A DNA stretch of 20,685 bases from UBA8752 sp964223495 (GTDB lineage Bacteria > Bacteroidota > Bacteroidia > Flavobacteriales_D > Sanyastnellaceae). Under the pieces are notes generated by a model. It did no database searches. It had not been told where the DNA came from and worked only from the letters and a program-made list of their open reading frames with translations. Both the position numbers and the translations under genes were made by a program. This document shows, one piece after another, positions 17,501 to 20,685 of this stretch; position 1 is the first letter of the stretch; every line of letters starts with the position of its first letter. The stretch is taken from NCBI GenBank assembly GCA_964223495.1, contig CAXQGL010000073.1, positions 1-20,685 of the forward strand, given 5' to 3'.

Positions 17501-19468
17501 GGAGCCACTTGATTTCCATGACAACGTGTGGTTGTTTCCGGCTTCGACTCCAACAACAGCAGCCATGTCATCCAGCTCCAATTGCCCGTGAGTGTTGTCG
17601 CCCCAACCGTGTAGGACGCCATCGCCGTCGATGGCGAGTGAGTGTCGACCTCCTGCCGAGAATGCCGTCACCAATCCGAGATCTTCGGGTATGGCCAATT
17701 GCCCGGCCTGATTCAGGCCCAAACCGTATAGTATTGAATCCGCACGGAGAATCAACACATGTTCTCCGCCGCCATCCATGGCGATGACAGGTCCGAATTC
17801 ACCTTCCAACGCCTCCAACTCAAGGGACAGCACTGGACAATCGAAGAGGTTGCCTCCCGAAGTCAACAGGGTCATTCCCCTTTCGGTCGTGTTCACGGGG
17901 ACCGCAGGAGTGGCGGCGATTCCCGGCGGATTGGCACAAGAGCAAAAGTCGCAGGAGCCGTCATAAAAGGTGGCTGCAGCGCTATAGTTGCACGCCAGAG
18001 GATCGGTACATCCGAAACAAGAATAAATGCAGGAATCGGGCTGGGTGGCCTCGGGCGAAAAGTTGCACGCCTCCTCATCCATGCATCCGATGCAACTGAA
18101 GTCACAGGTCTCATCATCATGGGTAGCCAACGTGTCGAAATTGCACGCCAGGGGGTCCGTACATCCTGGGCAGTAGAGTTCATGCGCGAATGCGGTCACC
18201 ACAACCGAGCCCTCACCGAACAATCCATCCGATGAAACGACGCCGATGGTGACCTCATCCCCAGCATTGAGCTGCAATGAAATGGGGGCCTGATAGGGAT
18301 AATCCCAGCTTTCCGCTCCATCCACAAGAAGAGGAAATGAAAGTGTATTGTCCGAGGGAAGAAGGTCAGGGTCCGGAATCCATCCGGCTGGCGGCATGAC
18401 GGGCTGGCCGTGCGCCCAGATCGATGCGTCATCCAGAGGCAGGCCGGGAGGAGGCATGTCGATCAGGTAGTCCATCAAGCCGGTAGTCTGACCATTGACC
18501 TGCAGAATTGGATAATCATAGATTGGAGCAACGTCCGTGGTGTGGAAGGCGAAAGTGAATTCAATCTGAAGATCTGCTGGCACCGTCACCGAGGCCCATG
18601 CAGTATCCGGGACACCCTCGTCGGGTCCTGTAATCGTCATGCTCACGCCATCCATCCAGACATCATTCGGATCGGATGTGTCCCAAAGTGGCAAATGGAG
18701 CCAGTCAATCAATCCGAATGACCACCCGGGTGCCCACTGAACCGTTCCACATGGACCGGCCGTGATGCAAGCTGTAGGAAATGTGGCGTTGTCCCTGTAA
18801 TTCGCAGCGCCTTCATCCATGCATCCTGCAATCATGTCTGAACACGATCCATCGGGTAGGGGCAACCCGGGGTGATCGTCGTCGCAGTCTTCTCCGCTGC
18901 AAATACCGTCGCCATCCGCGTCTCCGCCTTCGCCGACACATTGGCAATCCAGATTGAGCAGCGCGCCGTCCACACAAGGGTCATCTGAAACGCAGGGATA
19001 TCCAGGATATACGCAGTCACCGATGTCGAATGTGGCCGAATCCACATAGTTGCAGGCATACGGGTCCGTACAACCGGGAATGCCGAGCATGCATTCGGCA
19101 TAAACGGCCCAGCATGTGCTGGTCCATGCTTCATGACAGGAGGGGAGAAGTGCGAGCACGACATCATAACAGTCCGGATCCGCAGGAATGTATCCGCCGG
19201 GGATGCCGCACCCAATGGTGATGTTGCTACAATCCGGCAAAGGACCGCACCAGTAAAGCACAGGACCACCAAAGGTGACATCCTGATTCGGAATCAAGGG
19301 ATGCTCCTCAAATTCACAGCTACCATCCTCGATGTTGGCATCAGGATTGAAATTGCAGGCCTCCGGATTGGTGCAACCGGGAATGTCAGGGACCTGAGCC
19401 AAGGACTCGAACCCAAGCACAAAGACCAACAAGATGCTGAAAATCAAGGCAATTTGGTTCATGCCCAT
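14519..19468 (-). CDS. Giant Cys-rich repeat protein with RCC1-like and FISUMP domains (full length)
   Basis: This is the complete paralogue of gene 1. The start is taken as the ATG at 19468 (1,649 residues); the ATG at 19462 and a GTG at 19480 are alternatives. The signal peptide is MNQIALIFSILLVFVLGF plus ESLAQ. Domains in order: a GCTD repeat, a Cys-rich module, a MopE-type motif (DGDGICSGEDCDDDHP), an unrecognised beta-rich domain with WDYPYQ, three GCTD repeats, an RCC1-like propeller (strands such as VVCWGSNAFGQC and LVVWGRL), four repeats, a second RCC1-like region (VDGTVEVWG), TSP3-like calcium loops, a dockerin-like motif (CPADIDANGTVQTQDLL) and a FISUMP domain at about residues 1440-1649 with GLLYN, GWHVPTDEDW, GFTALPAGR and final RCVKDL. 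There is no recognisable T9SS sorting domain. It is probably exported; ligand and role are unknown. Convergent with the small lipoprotein gene and divergent from the kelch gene. Confidence 0.92.
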   Translation of the reverse strand: MGMNQIALIFSILLVFVLGFESLAQVPDIPGCTNPEACNFNPDANIEDGSCEFEEHPLIPNQDVTFGGPVLYWCGPLPDCSNITIGCGIPGGYIPADPDCYDVVLALLPSCHEAWTSTCWAVYAECMLGIPGCTDPYACNYVDSATFDIGDCVYPGYPCVSDDPCVDGALLNLDCQCVGEGGDADGDGICSGEDCDDDHPGLPLPDGSCSDMIAGCMDEGAANYRDNATFPTACITAGPCGTVQWAPGWSFGLIDWLHLPLWDTSDPNDVWMDGVSMTITGPDEGVPDTAWASVTVPADLQIEFTFAFHTTDVAPIYDYPILQVNGQTTGLMDYLIDMPPPGLPLDDASIWAHGQPVMPPAGWIPDPDLLPSDNTLSFPLLVDGAESWDYPYQAPISLQLNAGDEVTIGVVSSDGLFGEGSVVVTAFAHELYCPGCTDPLACNFDTLATHDDETCDFSCIGCMDEEACNFSPEATQPDSCIYSCFGCTDPLACNYSAAATFYDGSCDFCSCANPPGIAATPAVPVNTTERGMTLLTSGGNLFDCPVLSLELEALEGEFGPVIAMDGGGEHVLILRADSILYGLGLNQAGQLAIPEDLGLVTAFSAGGRHSLAIDGDGVLHGWGDNTHGQLELDDMAAVVGVEAGNNHTLSWKSSGSIVLAVGDNSLGQCDVPPALNVLKVAASNHNVALTTDSTVVCWGSNAFGQCNVPEFNQPVVDVGASLHTSMALLKDGTLVVWGRLSLLQEPEAVFSIEGNPSDDFLAVLDMDGTAIYVSDDGYIAYQAPVPGLHAHSRARCTEWCLDRDEDGLCDAADPCIGVEDEECGCECLNDANDNGLCDETEIRGCTDFRAGDFNPRATFDTGCESFVTAGCQSPIACNYNPEATHPGLCDFESCGGCTDEFACNYDPAAKWDIGSCEFTSCAGCPDPLACNYNPKVSGGEECDYCSCHFAEPSLETYYSQHLVINSLGEATFGGSNFINVGSFDQAINASRLSGTTWTNVGEGAVSPSGALLLLRDSSLQLSSPSSLDYYLDEVRTLEAELESELAGVDLHLSLISGVIEPPAGNDFVDVAMGLASFMALRVDGTVEVWGSLPAAIAQFSGYSENGVYADEPLNLEDWAESLQGVVDIECSHLWDFHAILDDGTWESYTSGAFNLAFEIDAGIVDLECDFIQCMCRDENGEVYNVDATSGALFAGWPRGLPPLIAEYGAIVDYDSDFLSTVLFEDGSVGVWLLPGPNQNALHATILPPEEIGTVERVYGGMQLYLQGTDGVIRSYDMLEIFPDAAGILSGEEEELSDIVTFSFPDSVLVSPPTECGQDCPDSDGDGICDGADDCDGVKDALGQCGGDCLLDANNDGICDVLNKPGCTYPESCSFLPDATWDDGSCVFNFAGTNDFSDWFNPCPADIDANGTVQTQDLLILLGNFGFTCEGGDGAFPDPCAHECGTELDYHGYAYATLDIGGHCWFQENLRTTYYTSGESIAMGLDTDWPTLQSGAYVMADGDSAGFEIYGLLYNGYAVQDDAGLCPIGWHVPTDEDWMAAEIHIGLDLEEVAETGSRGEAINIGSRFKANSMLWTSPGTNSSGFTALPAGRRMANGDLQGVNNSAWFWSLSLDPEGGQWCRALFSFDPGINRVSPSPAEGYSIRCVKDL
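16643..16939 (-). repeat. Four GCTD repeats between the two RCC1-like regions of the inverted paralogue
   Basis: Units begin GCTDFRAGDFN, GCQSPIACNYN, GCTDEFACNYD and GCPDPLACNYN, with linkers such as FESCGGC and FTSCAGC. The same position in gene 1 holds fewer recognisable units and an insertion. Confidence 0.8.
17951..18166 (-). repeat. Three GCTD repeats before the first RCC1-like region of the inverted paralogue
   Basis: Units begin GCTDPLACNFD, GCMDEEACNFS and GCTDPLACNYS, linked by DFSCIGC and YSCFGC. They correspond one for one to the three units at 1350-1565 in gene 1 and span the same length, 216 bases. Confidence 0.85.
19083..19315 (-). repeat. Cys-rich module, inverted paralogue copy
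   Basis: The coding segment has EEHPLIPNQDVTFGGP, then YWCGPLPDCSN, then IPGGYIPADPDC, then AWTSTC and YAEC. It is the closest relative of the gene 1 copy, with long shared runs such as CGPLPDCSN. Confidence 0.6.
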
Positions 19469-19603
19469 AATTTCCGTCACATATGCATGAATGCCAAACC
19501 AGTCACGAATCCAAAGGCTGGAAAGTAAGTTGGGAAGCAGGGAATTCGCTGCAGAATCAGTCCTGTTTTGAACCTCATGCCTGCAAGGCGTATTCCAATG
19601 TCA

Positions 19604-20685
19604 ATGATGTCATCCATGAGACTTTTGGTCGTCCTGATCGCCGTGTTTCTGCCTTTGGCCACCATCTGGTCACAATCCAGTTGGACCCCCATGTCTTCGC
19701 CTTCGGGACAGGGTCGCCACCATCCCATCACCGTAGCCGGTGAGCAATTCGGCTATGTCATTGCCGGGCAATCCGGTTTTGCGGCCCAGGACCTCGACGA
19801 TGTCTACCGGTATGACCCCCAAACAGACAGTTGGGAGGAGATGGACCCATTTCCCGGAGGCGGAAGGGGATACGGGTACGGCGTGTGCTCAGGGGAAGAC
19901 GCCTACGTCGGTTTTGGGTCCAACAACGAGGGCTTTCCGACGGATTGGTGGCACCTGGACATGGTCAACGGGAATTGGACGGCATTGGCCGATTTTCCTG
20001 GAATCGGCAGGAATCACCCGGCCATGGTCCTGACCGGAGGCAAAGTGATGGTGGGGTTGGGGAGCAACGACGGCAACCTCGGGGATTGGTGGGCATACGA
20101 TATAGCGGAGGACGCCTGGGAGGTCCGGGCACCGTTCGAATGGGGCAACCGACACCACCCCTTCTATTTCGGCATTGACGGCACCGCCTATGTCGGTTTT
20201 GGACACGGCGACACCGAGAATGGAAACCTGACCATCTACAACGATTTCCATGCTTATGACCCTGCCACCGATTCATGGACACAACTCGGTGACTTTCCGG
20301 GTGAAGCGCGTGTGGCGGGCACCCAATTCGCCAAGGATGGCAAGGGCTATATCCTCAGTGGGGATGGAGATGACCACGGTCCGCTGGATTACGGGGAGTG
20401 TTGGCAATATGATCCGGGGACGGACAGTTGGACGGAATTGACGCCCCATCCCGGCGGTGCGCGTTGGGCGCCCGGGAGTTTCGTGATGGGATGCTACGTG
20501 TACCTCACCGGAGGATTGGAGGGCACCACCAATACGTATCATCAGGACCTGTTGCGCTATTCCCTGAGCGAAGCGTGCGGGTGTACCGATCCTGCGGCGC
20601 TCAACTTTTCGCCAGCGGCTTCTTCGGACGACGGGTCCTGCTGCTTCGTGGCAGGCTGCATGTCCGAAACTGCCGCCAATTTCAA
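19604..20685 (+). CDS. Secreted kelch-repeat protein with GCTD repeat tail (3' partial)
   Basis: The frame is open from 19529 to the right edge, giving 360 complete codons from the ATG at 19604; in-frame ATGs at 19577, 19598 and 19616 are alternatives. The start encodes a signal peptide with core MRLLVVLIAVFLPLATIWSQ. Then come about five kelch-type blades of some 50 residues, marked by YRYDPQTDSWEEM, WWHLDMVNGNWTAL, WWAYDIAEDAWEV, FHAYDPATDSWTQL and CWQYDPGTDSWTEL, each with Gly-rich strands such as AYVGFG. This predicts a beta-propeller, probably for binding. After the propeller it enters the locus-wide GCTD repeat, and the window ends inside the second unit, so the C-terminal anchor or extra domains are unseen. 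It is transcribed divergently from the inverted paralogue across a gap of about 135 bases. Confidence 0.85.
   Translation, partial: MMSSMRLLVVLIAVFLPLATIWSQSSWTPMSSPSGQGRHHPITVAGEQFGYVIAGQSGFAAQDLDDVYRYDPQTDSWEEMDPFPGGGRGYGYGVCSGEDAYVGFGSNNEGFPTDWWHLDMVNGNWTALADFPGIGRNHPAMVLTGGKVMVGLGSNDGNLGDWWAYDIAEDAWEVRAPFEWGNRHHPFYFGIDGTAYVGFGHGDTENGNLTIYNDFHAYDPATDSWTQLGDFPGEARVAGTQFAKDGKGYILSGDGDDHGPLDYGECWQYDPGTDSWTELTPHPGGARWAPGSFVMGCYVYLTGGLEGTTNTYHQDLLRYSLSEACGCTDPAALNFSPAASSDDGSCCFVAGCMSETAANF
20579..20685 (+). repeat. Start of a GCTD repeat array in the kelch protein
   Basis: One full unit (GCTDPAALNFSPAA then DDGSC) and the beginning of a second (GCMSETAANF) are visible before the edge. The array probably continues outside the window. 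Confidence 0.75.

Overview
The window looks like an accessory, surface-protein locus of a fairly GC-rich Bacteroidota, most likely a marine member of the Flavobacteriales. The grounds are the signal peptides ending in SQ or AQ, lipoproteins with an acidic stretch after the Cys, no clear Shine-Dalgarno sequences, a FISUMP (Fib_succ_major) C-terminal domain, and very many Cys-rich repeats of the type GCTDPxACNFDP...DDGSC. The lineage is inferred from protein style; no marker gene, rRNA or tRNA is present.

Layout, left to right. (1) 3-5129 (+): the 3' part of a giant repeat protein with two RCC1-like regions, a dockerin-like motif and a FISUMP domain; its 5' end lies outside the window. (2) 5365-12855 (+): a 2,496-residue secreted protein with a seven-motif FG-GAP/VCBS propeller, a vanadium-dependent haloperoxidase domain with every vanadate ligand in place, a P-domain-like sandwich, about 21 GCTD repeats and a dockerin-like tail. 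(3) 12885-13979 (+): a beta-lactamase-family (PF00144) serine hydrolase lipoprotein, 29 bases downstream. (4) 14079-14399 (+): a small acidic lipoprotein, followed by a clear intrinsic terminator. (5) 14519-19468 (-): a complete paralogue of gene 1 in the opposite orientation. (6) 19604 to the right edge (+): a kelch-repeat protein, transcribed divergently from gene 5, whose tail enters the same GCTD repeats; its 3' end lies outside the window.

Four of the six genes carry the same GCTD repeat. Three of them also share an undescribed-looking Cys-rich module of about 65-80 residues (six copies) and a dockerin-like motif of about 27 residues. The locus therefore reads as a set of secreted or cell-surface proteins built from one pool of stalk-like repeats, carrying different functional heads: haloperoxidase, RCC1-like propellers, kelch propeller and FISUMP. 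Genes 1 and 5 form a large diverged inverted repeat around the haloperoxidase, hydrolase and small lipoprotein genes. No CRISPR, tRNA, rRNA, transposase or reverse transcriptase was seen.
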